NCBI GenBank assembly: GCA_038328575.1
Contig: JBBQMD010000006.1
Location: 1-64,000 of the forward strand
Source of the DNA: JACVCS01 sp038328575
GTDB taxonomy: Bacteria; Planctomycetota; Phycisphaerae; Phycisphaerales; UBA1924
Length of the DNA stretch: 64,000 nt
Direction of reading: 5' to 3'
Position 1 is the first letter of the stretch; each line of letters starts with the position of its first letter. Below, one piece after another: positions 10,969 to 21,100 of the stretch. Both the position numbers and the translations under genes were made by a program. The notes under the pieces are model-generated. The model ran no database searches. It was not told the origin of the DNA and worked only from the letters and a program-made list of their open reading frames with translations.

Positions 10969-11789
10969 TCAATCGAACGAATCAATCTGGCGGGCCGCAG
11001 GGGCCGGGCGGGTCCGAGGGCGAGGGTGCCTTTGATGCCTTCCAGTTTCGCACGCGCGAGCAGGCGCGGGCGATCGAAGCCGCGTCGCAGGTGAATCATG
11101 CGATCGACGCGCTGCGGAGCGTTCGGAGCGCTTCGGCCTCGATGCCTGATCTGACCAGCGCCATCCTTTTGCGAGTCGAGCGATCGCGCCGGCTTGTCGA
11201 TGCGCCGACGCATCGGCGTCATCGCGTGGTCCGCGCGGCGTGTGTCGGGCTCGTGCTGGGCGGGGCGGGTTGCGTTTCGTACGCGGTGTACGCGCGTCCT
11301 TGGGAAGTTCACACGCCGGGCGCGATCGGCTCGGTGGTTCGCGGCGCGTCACAAGACGCGCAGAGCGGCTTTGCGAATGTGCGCCGGCTGTCGTCGGCTT
11401 GGGTGAGCAACGCTTCGACGGACTCGCCAGCTGGGGCGCTGCCGGCGATCGATGCGCCCGGTGTCAATGTTTCGCCCGCAACGCCGGTGTTCAACGTGCT
11501 GACGCGCCAGGTCATCGGCTCGCGCGACGCCGACCCGATTCACGGCGTTACGCTGAGCAATGTGCTGCCCGTCTCTGGTTTCTTCGGGCGTGAGAGCACG
11601 GCGCGGGTGAGCGTGACCACGCTTGCTTCCGGCGCGATGATCAGCGACTCCTCACTGCAGCGCTCGCTGGGGCTGCAAGCCCAGAGCCTCACGGCCCGCG
11701 TTCGCGCTGCCATTAGCCCGTTGTCAACCTCGACCGGCGCGAGCCCGATGACGGAAGAAGTGGGCGACGCGTTCTTTACGCCGCGCTGA
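10965..11789 (+). CDS. Membrane protein coupled to the sigma factor, putative anti-sigma factor
   Basis: 274 aa from a GTG that overlaps the sigma-factor stop by 4 nt. About 85 cytoplasmic residues (with a segment ASMPDLTSAILLRVERSRRL that recurs in planctomycete anti-sigma-like proteins) precede one transmembrane segment near residues 88-107 (AACVGLVLGGAGCVSYAVYA) and about 165 extracytoplasmic residues of low complexity. There is no zinc-binding HxxxCxxC motif, so it is not a classical ZAS-domain anti-sigma factor. Its role as a membrane-bound regulator of the adjacent sigma factor is inferred from coupling and topology alone. Confidence 0.7.
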   Translation: MINRTNQSGGPQGPGGSEGEGAFDAFQFRTREQARAIEAASQVNHAIDALRSVRSASASMPDLTSAILLRVERSRRLVDAPTHRRHRVVRAACVGLVLGGAGCVSYAVYARPWEVHTPGAIGSVVRGASQDAQSGFANVRRLSSAWVSNASTDSPAGALPAIDAPGVNVSPATPVFNVLTRQVIGSRDADPIHGVTLSNVLPVSGFFGRESTARVSVTTLASGAMISDSSLQRSLGLQAQSLTARVRAAISPLSTSTGASPMTEEVGDAFFTPR

Positions 11790-12228
11790 GCAGGATTCAT
11801 GACCAGAGTGTCGGTCGTGTCCTTGCGTGGCAAACGCGAGTCGAACCTGCGTGCGCGTGTGCGTGTGCGTCTGCGAATTGATGGCGTGATTGACACAGAG
11901 CCGGCTCGCACGGGCGTTGGTGTGCGTGCGTGGCGTCGGGCGAGATCAGGCCGAGTGTCCACAGAGTCCCGCGACATTTGCGAAGGTTTTACTTAACCAT
12001 CACCAAACCTTGACACGCCGCGACTCGGCTTGAGAGCCGTCGGTCTGTACCGTTCTTCTCGCGCTGGTGCGCCGCTCCCGCGTTGGGTTGCGGCGCAGGG
12101 GGCGCGTGGTGCGGGGCGGCAGAGTCGTCGCGTGCGCGAGAGTTTTCTCGGCGTGTCGGCGGGCGCTGGTGCGAGAGCGAAGAGCACGCGTCGGGGCACG
12201 TCGGGTTGTCACTACCTGGAGAGATCAC
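11790..12228. other. 439-bp spacer upstream of the lamin-tail protein gene
   Basis: No convincing gene. It contains a GTGCGT-rich low-complexity run (about 11848-11875), an AT-richer patch (11988-12010) with a TTGACA word at 12010-12015 but no matching -10 box, and a GGAGAG ribosome-binding site at 12218-12223 serving the next gene. It probably holds the promoter of that gene; I cannot place it. Confidence 0.4.
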
Positions 12229-15012
12229 ATGGTTCGTCGTCGTCTGAAAGTGTGCGGAATGGCTGTCGGAGCCGCGGTTCTTGCGCTGTGCGCGGGGGCT
12301 TCGGGTCAGACCATCGCGCAGTGGAACTTCAATAACACTGGGCAGAGTGTCAGCAGCCCTCCCCCGAGCCTGGGCATCGGCACCGCGACGTTGCTGGGCG
12401 GCGCGACGGCAACGTTCTCCTCTGCCTCCGCCACCGGCGGATCGAGCGATCCGGTGATTCCTTCGGGGAGCAACTTCGGCTGGAACACCTCGACGTATCA
12501 CGCTCAGGGGATCAACACGCCGGTGCGGGCGGTGCAGTTCGCCGCGTCCACGGTGGGCTATTCCAGCATTGTCACCACCTGGGACACTCGATTCTCCAGC
12601 AGTTGCTCGCGCTATGTGGAGTATCTCTACTCGATCGACGGCGTCACCTTCCTGCCCACGTCGCCTCGAACGATCCTCACCAGCGGCAACCCTTTGGTGG
12701 GCGATGAGTTCGTGAACCTGCGCTCGGTTGACCTCAGCGCCGTGCTTGGCGTCGCGAACAATCCCAACTTCGCCTTCCGCCTCGTGCCGATCTTCGCGCC
12801 GGTGGGCTGGGTCATGGCGGCTGTCCCCAACACGGCTTTCGCGGCCAACACGGCGTATCAGCCCAAGACCGAATCCGCCAGCACCATCTACGGCACCGGC
12901 GGCACCGGCGGCGGCACGTTCCGATATGACATGGTCACGGTCGCCGGCGCGGCCCAGCCGTTTGCCCCTATCGCCGCGGCGGTCACGGTCTCGCCCACCT
13001 TCGGCTGCGCCAGCACTGGCGCTCAGGTTACAATCGACGCCACCATCAACCCAGGACAGAACCCGCTCTCGACCAATATCACCGTGACGGCGGACCTCAG
13101 CAACGTCGGCGGCGTCAACAACGCTCAACTGGTCAGCAACGACGGCGGCATGACCTTCTCGCTTGCGCACAGTGTGCCGGGCGGGCTCGGCGTTGGCAGC
13201 AGGAACATCGTGATCACGGCGCGGGACGCGCAGAACCGCGTCTCGGGCGTCACGCGCTCGATCAACCTGGTTGACTGCAACTTCAGCAGCACCCAGCCCG
13301 TGGTGATCTCGCAGGTCTATGGCGGCGGCGGCAACCTCGGCCCGCCCGCGGCCCCGGTCAACGCGGACTTCATCGAGATCTACAACCGCTCGCAGAACAC
13401 GGTCAGCCTCGACGGGTACTCGGTGCAGTACATCGACGCCGGCAACAGCGCGGGGTTTGATGAGATTGCGAACCTGGTGCCGCTGTTCGGCACGATCAAG
13501 GCCGGGCAGTACAAGCTCATCCGCTTCAGCACCGGCGGCGCAACTGGCGCGGCGCTGCCCCCGGCGGACTTTGTTCGAGCCGCGACGAGCGGAGGGCTCA
13601 GCAGCGTCGCGGGACGCGTGGCGCTGGTCGATGGCACAGGCCTGATCGGGATCAACTGCGCTGGCAACGCGACCAATGTGGTCGTGGACTTTGTTGGCTA
13701 TAGCTCTGCGGCGGTGTGCTTTGAGGGTGCTGGCGCGACGGCCAATGTCGCCAACGACACGGGCGTGATCCGCAAGCAGGCGGGCGCAACGGATAGCAAC
13801 CAGAACTTCGCGGACTTTGACGTCGGCACTCCGACGCCTCGCAACCGGTCGACGGGCGGATTCCTTGCGGGGTTTGTGACTGCGAACGCGACGCGTATCT
13901 GCAACGGCGAGTCGCTCACGCTCACGGTGCAGACCGTGCCGGGCACTGCGCCGGCGAGCACGGGGATCAGCGTGACGGCTGATCTGTCGGCGCTGGGTGG
14001 GGCGTCAAACGTTGCGCTGTCCAATGACGGCAACGGCGTGTTCAGCGCCACCTTTGCCGTGAACAGCGCTAGTGAGGGCAACCAGGTCGTCGCGATCACG
14101 ACGGCCGATACGAACGGTCGCACCGACCCGACGACGATCACCATTGGCGTGGGCAACTGCACGCCCACGCCGGCAACGGTGGTCATCAGCAAGGTCTACG
14201 GCGGCGGGGGCTCGAACGGCGCGCTGATCAACGCCGACTTTGTCGAACTGAAGAACCGCACCGACAGCGCGATCGATCTGGCGGGCTGGTCGTTGCAGTA
14301 TGCGAGCAATACGGGCGTCAATGGCTTTCAGCAGGTGGCACCGCTGGCGGGCGTGATCCCGGCGCAGGGCTACTTCCTGATCCGCGTGAGCCCGGAGAGC
14401 AGCGGGCTGCCGCTGTTGAACCCGCCGGACTTTGTGACGACGCCGCTGATTTCAGGGATTGATAACTCGTCGGGTCGCGTGCTGCTGAGCCGCGGGACGC
14501 TGGCGGTTGGCAACAGCGTGAGCGGGCCGGACGTGGAGGACTTTGTGGGCTATGGCAGCGCGATTTCGTTCGAGGGCATCGCGGGGGCGCCGCGGATCAA
14601 CGCCAACGCCTATTCGGAGCGCAAGAACTTCGGCTGCCAGGACACGAACCAGAACTGGAACGACTTGGTCTTTGCCGAGGCGCTGACGTTCCCGAACAAC
14701 TCGTCATCGGCGCCGGTGGCGTGCCCCGCGCTGCCAGCGCTTGAGCCGCGCTGCAATCCGTCGGACATTGCCTATGACAACGGTGATTTCCTCCCGCCCA
14801 ACGGCTCCAGCGGCGGTACCAATAACGGCGTCACAGAAGCGGATTACAACGTCTTCTTCGGCAACTTCTTCGACGCTGGTGCGGTGTGCGATATCGCCAA
14901 CGACGACGGGGCGGCGCTGCCGCCCTTTGGCCCGCTGACGACCAACAACGGCGTGACCGAAGGCGACTACAACCTGTTCTTCTCGATCTTCTTTGATGGT
15001 TGCTCGCTCTAA
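12229..15012 (+). CDS. Secreted lamin-tail-domain protein with dockerin-like C-terminus
   Basis: 927 aa. The ATG has GGAGAG upstream; the 54 codons open before it are left out. A signal peptide ends at AGASGQ (about residue 26). An N-terminal beta-rich region (about 27-260) is followed by two repeats, each made of an Ig-like segment (VTADLS..GG..N) and a lamin-tail domain. The lamin-tail starts are VVISQVYGGGG..ADFIEIYNRS and VVISKVYGGGG..ADFVELKNRT. The C-terminus carries two short repeats (NNGVTEADYNVFFGNFFDAG and NNGVTEGDYNLFFSIFFDGC) ending GCSL, the pattern of the GC-type dockerin-like tails common in Phycisphaerae. It is probably exported and surface-attached; ligand unknown. Confidence 0.88.
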   Translation: MVRRRLKVCGMAVGAAVLALCAGASGQTIAQWNFNNTGQSVSSPPPSLGIGTATLLGGATATFSSASATGGSSDPVIPSGSNFGWNTSTYHAQGINTPVRAVQFAASTVGYSSIVTTWDTRFSSSCSRYVEYLYSIDGVTFLPTSPRTILTSGNPLVGDEFVNLRSVDLSAVLGVANNPNFAFRLVPIFAPVGWVMAAVPNTAFAANTAYQPKTESASTIYGTGGTGGGTFRYDMVTVAGAAQPFAPIAAAVTVSPTFGCASTGAQVTIDATINPGQNPLSTNITVTADLSNVGGVNNAQLVSNDGGMTFSLAHSVPGGLGVGSRNIVITARDAQNRVSGVTRSINLVDCNFSSTQPVVISQVYGGGGNLGPPAAPVNADFIEIYNRSQNTVSLDGYSVQYIDAGNSAGFDEIANLVPLFGTIKAGQYKLIRFSTGGATGAALPPADFVRAATSGGLSSVAGRVALVDGTGLIGINCAGNATNVVVDFVGYSSAAVCFEGAGATANVANDTGVIRKQAGATDSNQNFADFDVGTPTPRNRSTGGFLAGFVTANATRICNGESLTLTVQTVPGTAPASTGISVTADLSALGGASNVALSNDGNGVFSATFAVNSASEGNQVVAITTADTNGRTDPTTITIGVGNCTPTPATVVISKVYGGGGSNGALINADFVELKNRTDSAIDLAGWSLQYASNTGVNGFQQVAPLAGVIPAQGYFLIRVSPESSGLPLLNPPDFVTTPLISGIDNSSGRVLLSRGTLAVGNSVSGPDVEDFVGYGSAISFEGIAGAPRINANAYSERKNFGCQDTNQNWNDLVFAEALTFPNNSSSAPVACPALPALEPRCNPSDIAYDNGDFLPPNGSSGGTNNGVTEADYNVFFGNFFDAGAVCDIANDDGAALPPFGPLTTNNGVTEGDYNLFFSIFFDGCSL

Positions 15013-15025
15013 AGGCTTCGTGGTC

Positions 15026-15068
15026 GGCAATCGAGATTCGGCAATCGGCAATCGTGGAAAGGCAATCG
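15026..15068. repeat. Spacer repeat, GGCAATCG family
   Basis: Four copies of GGCAATCG occur at 15026, 15040, 15047 and 15061. The last two are separated by TGGAAA. The same arrangement, including TCGTGGAA(A)GGCA, recurs at 45692-45760. It lies between the stop of the lamin-tail gene and its terminator and is non-coding. Confidence 0.75.
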
Positions 15069-15070
15069 GA

Positions 15071-15104
15071 GACCTCGGCGCGTTGGTGCCGGGGTCTTTT
15101 CTTT
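15071..15104 (+). terminator. Rho-independent terminator of the lamin-tail protein gene
   Basis: GACCTCGGCGC, loop GTTG, GTGCCGGGGTC forms an 11-bp stem with two G-U pairs, followed directly by TTTTCTTT. It lies about 60 nt after the stop codon and before the convergent queG gene. Confidence 0.88.
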
Positions 15105-15153
15105 GCTGGGGGATGGGTGGTGAGTTCTGGCGGTTGTGATTGCGCGGGAGGCG

Positions 15154-16284
15154 CTAGCGCGGCGCGTCGTTGGAGTTGGTGCTTTGCAGGTTTGCGAGCA
15201 CTTGCTGGGCGGTGAGGCGGACCAGCTCGGGCTCGGCGGGATCGTGGGCGAGTTCGTGGATGCGGGTTCGCAGGGGCGCGTGGTCTTGCGTGCGCAGGGC
15301 GTTGCCAGCGGCGATGAGGGCGTTGCGCTTGAACATTTCGAGACTGGCGCGTTTGAGGGCGGTGGGGCCGAGGGCGCGTGAGCGATCAGACTGCGACCAG
15401 CCGAGGATTTCCAGGAGCGGGAAGGAGCTTTGGCGTGGGGCGTAGGCGCTGAAGGGGGCGTCTTGCGTCGGGCTCAGGGCGTCGGGGCGTGTGTTGTAAG
15501 GGCAAACTTCCTGGCAGACATCGCAGCCGAAGATGCGGTCGCCGATGGGCACGAAGAAAGCGGGGTCGATCGGGAGCTCGCGCTCGATGGTCAGGTAGCT
15601 GATGCAGCGCGACGCGTCGACAGAGCGCTCGGTGATCGCGCTGGTCGGGCATGCGTCGATGCAGCGGGTGCAGGTGCCGCAGTGGTCCGGGAGCGAATCG
15701 CTCGTCGAGTCGGCGAGCGTGGGCGTGAGCGGGAGGTTGGTGAGGATGCACCCGAGCAGGAACCACGAGCCGAGGCGCGGGTGGAGGATGAGGGTGTGTT
15801 TGCCGACCCAGCCGACGCCGGCGCGGGCGGCGTGCTCGCGCTCCATGACGGGCGCGCTATCGACGACGGTGCGGAACTCGCTCCCGGGAAGCTCGGCGCG
15901 AAGCTGGTCGGCGAGGTGATGGAGGCGGCGCTTGATGACGTCGTGGTAATCGCGCCCGCGGGCGTAGCGAGCGATGATGCCCTGAGGCTCTGCGGGCGCG
16001 GGCGATGCGAAGGTATCGTGCTCGGGCTCGGGGGGCGTGCGGGGGGCGTAGCGATCGGCGACGACGATGATGGAACGCACGTCGGGCATGACGCGGCGCG
16101 GGTCGAGGCGCGTGTCGGCCAGATCTGCAAGGTAGGTCATGGAGGAGTGCTTGCCCGCGGCGAGCCACGCTCGAAAATCCGCGGCGTGGTCGCTCGGCCT
16201 GGCGTCACAGATGCCGGCGATCGCGAATCCCAGGGCTTCGCAGCGGGCGATGATGTCTTGCGAGAGATACGGTGAGCCGGGCAT
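15154..16284 (-). CDS. queG: Epoxyqueuosine reductase QueG
   Basis: 376 aa. The enzyme carries out the last step of queuosine synthesis, reducing epoxyqueuosine to queuosine in tRNA with cobalamin and two [4Fe-4S] clusters. Visible motifs are the cluster-binding stretches CGTCTRCIDACPTSAI (about residue 190) and CDVCQEVCPYN (about residue 240, with one cysteine further upstream for the second cluster), the N-terminal cobalamin-binding region with GRDYHDVIKRRL, and the C-terminal helical HEAT-like part. The length matches the family. The next gene upstream ends 6 nt before this start, so it is the last gene of a three-gene minus-strand operon with a TIM-barrel protein and a sensor kinase. It is cytoplasmic. 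Confidence 0.96.
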   Translation of the reverse strand: MPGSPYLSQDIIARCEALGFAIAGICDARPSDHAADFRAWLAAGKHSSMTYLADLADTRLDPRRVMPDVRSIIVVADRYAPRTPPEPEHDTFASPAPAEPQGIIARYARGRDYHDVIKRRLHHLADQLRAELPGSEFRTVVDSAPVMEREHAARAGVGWVGKHTLILHPRLGSWFLLGCILTNLPLTPTLADSTSDSLPDHCGTCTRCIDACPTSAITERSVDASRCISYLTIERELPIDPAFFVPIGDRIFGCDVCQEVCPYNTRPDALSPTQDAPFSAYAPRQSSFPLLEILGWSQSDRSRALGPTALKRASLEMFKRNALIAAGNALRTQDHAPLRTRIHELAHDPAEPELVRLTAQQVLANLQSTNSNDAPR

Positions 16285-16290
16285 GGCGCA

Positions 16291-17193
16291 TCAGCCCCGG
16301 GGAGTCAGGGTGGTGTCGCGGGCCGGGGGCGAGCCCGCGGGGCGAGCGCCGGCGATCATGGCTTCGGCGCGCGAGACTTCGCCCAGCAGGGCCTTGGCGG
16401 CGCCGGGGAGGATCTCGTCGGCGCTGGCCAGATCCGGGATCCAGGCGCGGTCCCACTCGTAGATCAAGACTTCGTCGAGCTTGGTGCGAGCGGCGGCTTT
16501 GACGGCGCCGGTCCACTCAATCTCGCCGGTGCCTAGCGGGACCGGACGCCCGCGCTTCAGGTCCTTGATGCGCAGGGCCAGCAGGCGATCGTCCAGGTTC
16601 GCGGCACCGATGCCCGGGTCCTCGCCCGCGGCGTGCGCATTGGCAACGTTAAAGCACGCGCCCAGCAGCGGGCTGTTCACAGCGTCGATGATCTGAATGA
16701 TGCTGGTGGAGGTCGGGAAGCCGCCGGCGTTTTCCAACATGACTCGCACGCCGGTGCGATGGGCGTGGTCAACGACGCGCTTGAGGCGGGCGACGATGCG
16801 TGCCAGGGCGGCCTTCTGCGGCTCGGCGTGATGGATCTCAAAGCCGAAGACGCGCACCAGCGGGCACTCGATGGTGATCGCCAGGTCGATCGCTCGCTTC
16901 GCGGCCCGGACGGTGCGCTCCGTGTCGCCGATGGCGTTGCCGATGACCGGCGGTCGGATCGGTTCATCGAAGCCGATGCTGGTGGCGAGGCTGCAGATCT
17001 GCGTGCCAGCCTCGTGGAACATGCGCCGGATCTTCAGCGCGTCGGTCAGCGCGGGGTCACAGGCAAACTCGCGGCTGGCGTCGCCAAACGTGCGCAGCTC
17101 GATCCCTGGGAAGCCCCACAGCTTGCAGCGTGATGCGATCAGGTCCAGGGGCCAATCAGCACAGGCGACGGTCGAGAATGCGGGTTGAATCAT
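16291..17193 (-). CDS. Sugar phosphate isomerase/epimerase-like TIM-barrel protein
   Basis: 300 aa from ATG. A GTG at 17241 that overlaps the upstream stop by 4 nt would add 16 residues and is a real alternative. It has the features of the xylose-isomerase-like (AP endonuclease 2) TIM barrel: GFPGIELRTFGD near the N-terminus, VRVFGFE, a metal-ligand-type strand VRVMLENAGGFP, FNVANAHAAG..P and a C-terminal LIYEWDRAW. Glu in ENAGG, His in NAHA and Glu in YEW are likely metal ligands. The substrate is unknown; family members act on sugars or inositol derivatives. It lies between a sensor kinase and queG, which gives no metabolic hint. Confidence 0.85.
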   Translation of the reverse strand: MIQPAFSTVACADWPLDLIASRCKLWGFPGIELRTFGDASREFACDPALTDALKIRRMFHEAGTQICSLATSIGFDEPIRPPVIGNAIGDTERTVRAAKRAIDLAITIECPLVRVFGFEIHHAEPQKAALARIVARLKRVVDHAHRTGVRVMLENAGGFPTSTSIIQIIDAVNSPLLGACFNVANAHAAGEDPGIGAANLDDRLLALRIKDLKRGRPVPLGTGEIEWTGAVKAAARTKLDEVLIYEWDRAWIPDLASADEILPGAAKALLGEVSRAEAMIAGARPAGSPPARDTTLTPRG

Positions 17194-17237
17194 GGCGGGC
17201 GATGATAAGCGTGCGGTACACGGAGCGTCGCTCTGAC

Positions 17238-18113
17238 TCACGTCGGGGTTGTGGGGCCGTCAACCGGGAGGACGATCAGGAAATCTGAGCCCTTGCCGGG
17301 CTCGCTGAAGACCTCGATGCGCCCGGTGTGGGCTTCGATGAGCCGGCGTGCGGTGGGCAGGCCGAGGCCGCTGCCGCCGGCCTTGGTGGTGAAGTAGGGC
17401 TCGAAGAGCTTGCGTTTGACTTCATCTGTAACTCCCGGGCCGGTGTCGATCACGTGGACATCCACCACTTGGCCGCTCTCCTCGCGCCGAGTGGAGGTTT
17501 TGAGGATGAGTTCGCCGCGAGGGGGACCGGCGGGCGGGTTGCCGCCCTCAGCGCCGGCGTGCCCGGCTTGCATCGCCTGCACGGCGTTGAGCATCAGGTT
17601 GAGCACGCACTGCTTGATGCGCTGCGAGTCGAGCTGCACCAGCAGCGGTTCGGGGGCCAGATCCAGGCGCAGGCGCACGGCGTGCCTTGCCGCTTCGGGC
17701 GTGAAGAAATCCGCGAGCTCGCGCAGGAGTTCGTTGACGTCGTGCGGGCGGACATCGAGGCGAACCTGACCGGCGTACTCGAGGAAGTCGGTGAGGATGC
17801 CGCGGAGGCGCTCGGTCTCGCGCCGCAGCGCCATGACGCGGTTGACCATGCGCAGCTTGTCGGCGTCGCTCAGTGGCGACTCGTTGACCGCTTCGCCCAG
17901 GAGCTGGGCGTTGAGGCCGATGGTGGAGAGCGGGTTCTTGATCTCGTGGGCCAGGCCGCCGGTCATGGCGCCGATCTCGGCCAGGCGCTCGGCGGCGCGG
18001 GCCCGGCGCTCGGCGCGCCGAATCGCCAGCGTCTGGCGTCGAAAGAGCACGGCCGAAACTCCGCCGCCCAGCAGCAGTCCGATCAGCAAAGAGATCACGA
18101 TCTCAGGGTTCAA
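17238..18113 (-). CDS. Membrane-anchored sensor histidine kinase
   Basis: 291 aa from a TTG start with GAGG 8 nt upstream (no ATG fits). One N-terminal transmembrane segment (VISLLIGLLLGGGVSAVLF) is followed directly by a HisKA dimerisation domain with the phospho-acceptor in GGLAHEIKNPLSTIGLNAQLL, then a HATPase domain with N-box (VLNLMLNAVQA), G1 (DTGPGV), F-box and G2 (GGSGLGLPTARRLIEAHTG). There is no periplasmic sensor, HAMP or PAS domain, so the signal is probably sensed in the membrane or through a partner. No response regulator is adjacent: an orphan kinase. The domain layout is of the NtrB-like type. Confidence 0.92.
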   Translation of the reverse strand: MNPEIVISLLIGLLLGGGVSAVLFRRQTLAIRRAERRARAAERLAEIGAMTGGLAHEIKNPLSTIGLNAQLLGEAVNESPLSDADKLRMVNRVMALRRETERLRGILTDFLEYAGQVRLDVRPHDVNELLRELADFFTPEAARHAVRLRLDLAPEPLLVQLDSQRIKQCVLNLMLNAVQAMQAGHAGAEGGNPPAGPPRGELILKTSTRREESGQVVDVHVIDTGPGVTDEVKRKLFEPYFTTKAGGSGLGLPTARRLIEAHTGRIEVFSEPGKGSDFLIVLPVDGPTTPT

Positions 18114-18151
18114 CGACGCATCCTCGCAAAGCGGAGAGTTAGAGCCGGTGG

Positions 18152-18185
18152 TGAGTGCTGAGTAGCGGGTAGTGAGTAGTGAGTG
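18152..18185. repeat. Spacer repeat, GAGTGCTGAGT family
   Basis: The spacer between the sensor kinase and the protease gene reads GAGTGCTGAGTAGCGGGTAG followed by TGAGTAGTGAGTG. It is the reverse complement of the CTCAGCACT words at 3617-3649 and 41416-41446. Confidence 0.6.
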
Positions 18186-18194
18186 AAAGCCGCG

Positions 18195-21100
18195 TCACTT
18201 GGGCGCGTTGGCACCCGGGCCGGTCTTGACGTTCTTAACAGGGTGGCGCGGCGTCACGTTGGCCGGGATCGGCTTCTCTTTGATGAGCTGCTGCAAGTGC
18301 TCGATCGCGCGGGTGAGCTGCGCATCTTCGCCCTTGAATGTCGCGTGCGGGAGATTGTCGACCACGATGTCGGGCTCGACGCCGCGACCTTCGACGATCC
18401 AGACGCCGTCGCTCACGTAGACGCCGTACTCACCGGCGGAAGCGAGGCCGCCGTCGGCGAGGTCGTTGGAACTGCTGAGCCAGATCTCGCCGCCCCAGGT
18501 GCGCATGCCGATGACCTTGCCGAGGCCGAGTCGCCGAAAGCCTTCGGCGAATGCCTCGCCATCGGAGGCGGTGAACCCGTCGCAGATGACGACGACGTGC
18601 CCGCGGAATGCGTATTGCATGTTCCAGTTCGGCGCGCCGCCGACGCGCTGGCTCCAGAACATCCAGGCCTTGCGGAGGAGCTGGCCCAGAATCCAGGAGT
18701 CGATGTTGCCGCCGCTGTTTCGGCGGACGTCGATGATGAGGCCATCGCGGTTGAAGGCGGGGTAGAAGCCGCGTGCCCACTCGCTGATGTTCTCGCGCCC
18801 CATGGCGCGCAGGTGAACGTAACCAATGCGGTTCTCGCTCTTGCTCTCGACGATGCGGCGGCGCGAGAGCCCCCAATCGGTGTAGCGCAGATCGGCGAAT
18901 GAGTTCGCGTTGATGGGCCGGACAATCACGTCGCGCTCGCCAAAGGCATCAGACGCGCCGGCGGGCCGCACGCGCAGGAGCACTTGCTGGCCCGCCTTGG
19001 CACGAAGCAGCGCGGCGGGGTGGGGCACGTCGAGCGTGCTGCGTCCGTTGATGGCGACGATGGTGTCGCCGACTTTGACGTCAACGCCCGGCGCGCTCAG
19101 CGGGGCGGCGCGTTCGGGGTCGTCGGGGTCGTGCTGATAGACGCGGGTGATGGTCCAGCCGGCGCGAGGCTCATCGCGTTTCCAGTCGGCACCGAGGTAT
19201 GAGAGCTGGATGGTTTCGAGCGTGTCGCGGAAGTCCCCGCCGCGGACGAAGTGGTGGAGGGCGGAGAGTTCGCCGGTGAGCTGGGCGAGGACTTCGTTGA
19301 GTTCTGCGCGGCTGCGGACGCGTTCGACGAACGGCGCGTATTTCTGGCGGAGCGCGGGCCAATCGACGCCGTGCATGTTGACATCGTAGAAGTAGTCGCG
19401 GAGGAGTCGCCAGGCATCGGCGTAGAGCTGGCGATACTCGGTCATGGGGACGTAGCTCATGGTCCAGCCGGCGAGCGAGACCGAGGCCTTGTCCATCTCT
19501 GCCGGGGCGGGCGTCGCGTCGGCGACGTGGATGGAGCTGCCGGTGTAGAGCAGGAGCTTCTTGCGGTCGCCGGAGATCTCCAGGGCTTTGATGCCGCTGG
19601 CGACGGTCTTGACTTCAAACTTTTCGTTGCCGATGGCGAGGCCTTTGACGGAGAAACCAGCGGGTCCGCCGTCGTCGCGATCAAAGGGCGTGACGGACTC
19701 AGCGAAGAAGATGGCATTCTCGCCCATGCGGAGGCGCGAGTAGTTGCCGGGCTTGACGGGCACGACGCGGAGGCGCGCTTGGATGTTCTCCAGATCGATC
19801 TCGACAGGCGGGATCTTCTTGGCGTCGTCGGCTTTGTCGGCCTTCTTGTCGTCGGCCTTCCTGTCGTCGGCCTTCTTGTCGTCGGGCTTCCTGTCGTCGG
19901 GACTCTTGTCGTCGAGCTTCTTGTCCGCGTCCGCGGGGTCCGGCTTCACTTGATTCTTGTCGTCGGGCTTCTCCGGCTTCTGGTCCTCGTCCTTCTTCTC
20001 GTCGTCTTTCTTCTTGGCGGCCTTGGGGTCAAAGAGTTCGTCGGCCGCTTGCCAGGGCGAGCGCTCGCCCGTCTTCAGCGCGACGTGGTAGATCTTGGTG
20101 AGCCGATCAAAGTTCGGCTGCGGGCTCATCGGGCCCCACGGGCTGGGGGTGACCGACTCGATGTTGCGATCGCTGAGAAAGTAGAGCCACTTGCCGTCGG
20201 CGCTGAACCGCGGCGAGAAACTCTCGAAGCGATCGCTGGTGATCGGCGACACCTGCCCGGTCTCCATCGAATACAGCTTGATCTGCTGCGCCACGTTGCC
20301 AGCGAGCTCGACATACACAAGCCAGCGGCTATCGGGCGACCAACTGTAATCGTTGAAGCGCTCGATGAGGCTCGTGGCGATGACTTTGGTCTCGCCGGAT
20401 TCGATGTCGGTGACATAGAGCTTCTGGTCTTTGTCGCTGTGGGCGAGCGCTTTGCCGTCGGGGCTGACGACGCCCTCCCAGCGCAGGACCGTGCTCTCGC
20501 GCGTGAGCTGCTTCATCTCGCCGACGCCGTTGCTGGGGAGGCTCCAGAACTCGACTTCGCCGCTGCGGTCGCTGGAGGCGAGCACGTTCTTGCCGTCGGG
20601 CGCGAAGATGGCGTTGCGATAGCGCACGCCCGGGCTGGAGGCGACCTCGACGATGCGGCCTTGATCGGTCTTCACGGGCACGACGAAGACGCGCCCGCGA
20701 GCGGTGATCACCACACGATCGCCGGCGCTTGAAATGCCGACCGAGCTGATGGCCTTGGCTGGCTCCTTGACAAACTTCTCGCGCATCTGCTCCAGGTCGG
20801 TCGTGAGCGTGATGCGCACGGCTTCGTCCTTGGCGCTGGCGATATCCAGCAGTCTGACATCCCCGGCGTGGGCGTACACGATCCGCCCGTTGTCCAGCTC
20901 AGGGCTTGACGCGTCAAAGTCGGTGTGAAAGGTTTGCTGCTTGAGGTCTTTGCCGTCGAGCGTGCCGGACCAGATATTCATGACGCCGTCGCGATCGGAG
21001 AGGAAGTACATGCGGCCTTGCCAGAGCATGACCTCTTTGCTGGTCCCTTCGAAGTCGGTCGTCAGCGCCGTCGCTTCGCTGGAGCCGCGCTCGAACTTCC

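Noticed and set aside
11799..11996. Possible 65-aa gene after the sigma-factor operon
   Set aside because: Arg/Val-rich, no ribosome-binding site, overlaps low-complexity GTGCGT repeats.
15026..15068. CRISPR-like array at the GGCAATCG repeats
   Set aside because: Units are 8 nt and contiguous, without spacers of constant length; no cas genes nearby.
19251..20732. 493-codon plus-strand frame opposite the tricorn-like gene
   Set aside because: Antisense shadow; the LLVVGLPVVGLL run is just the complement of the Lys/Asp repeat.
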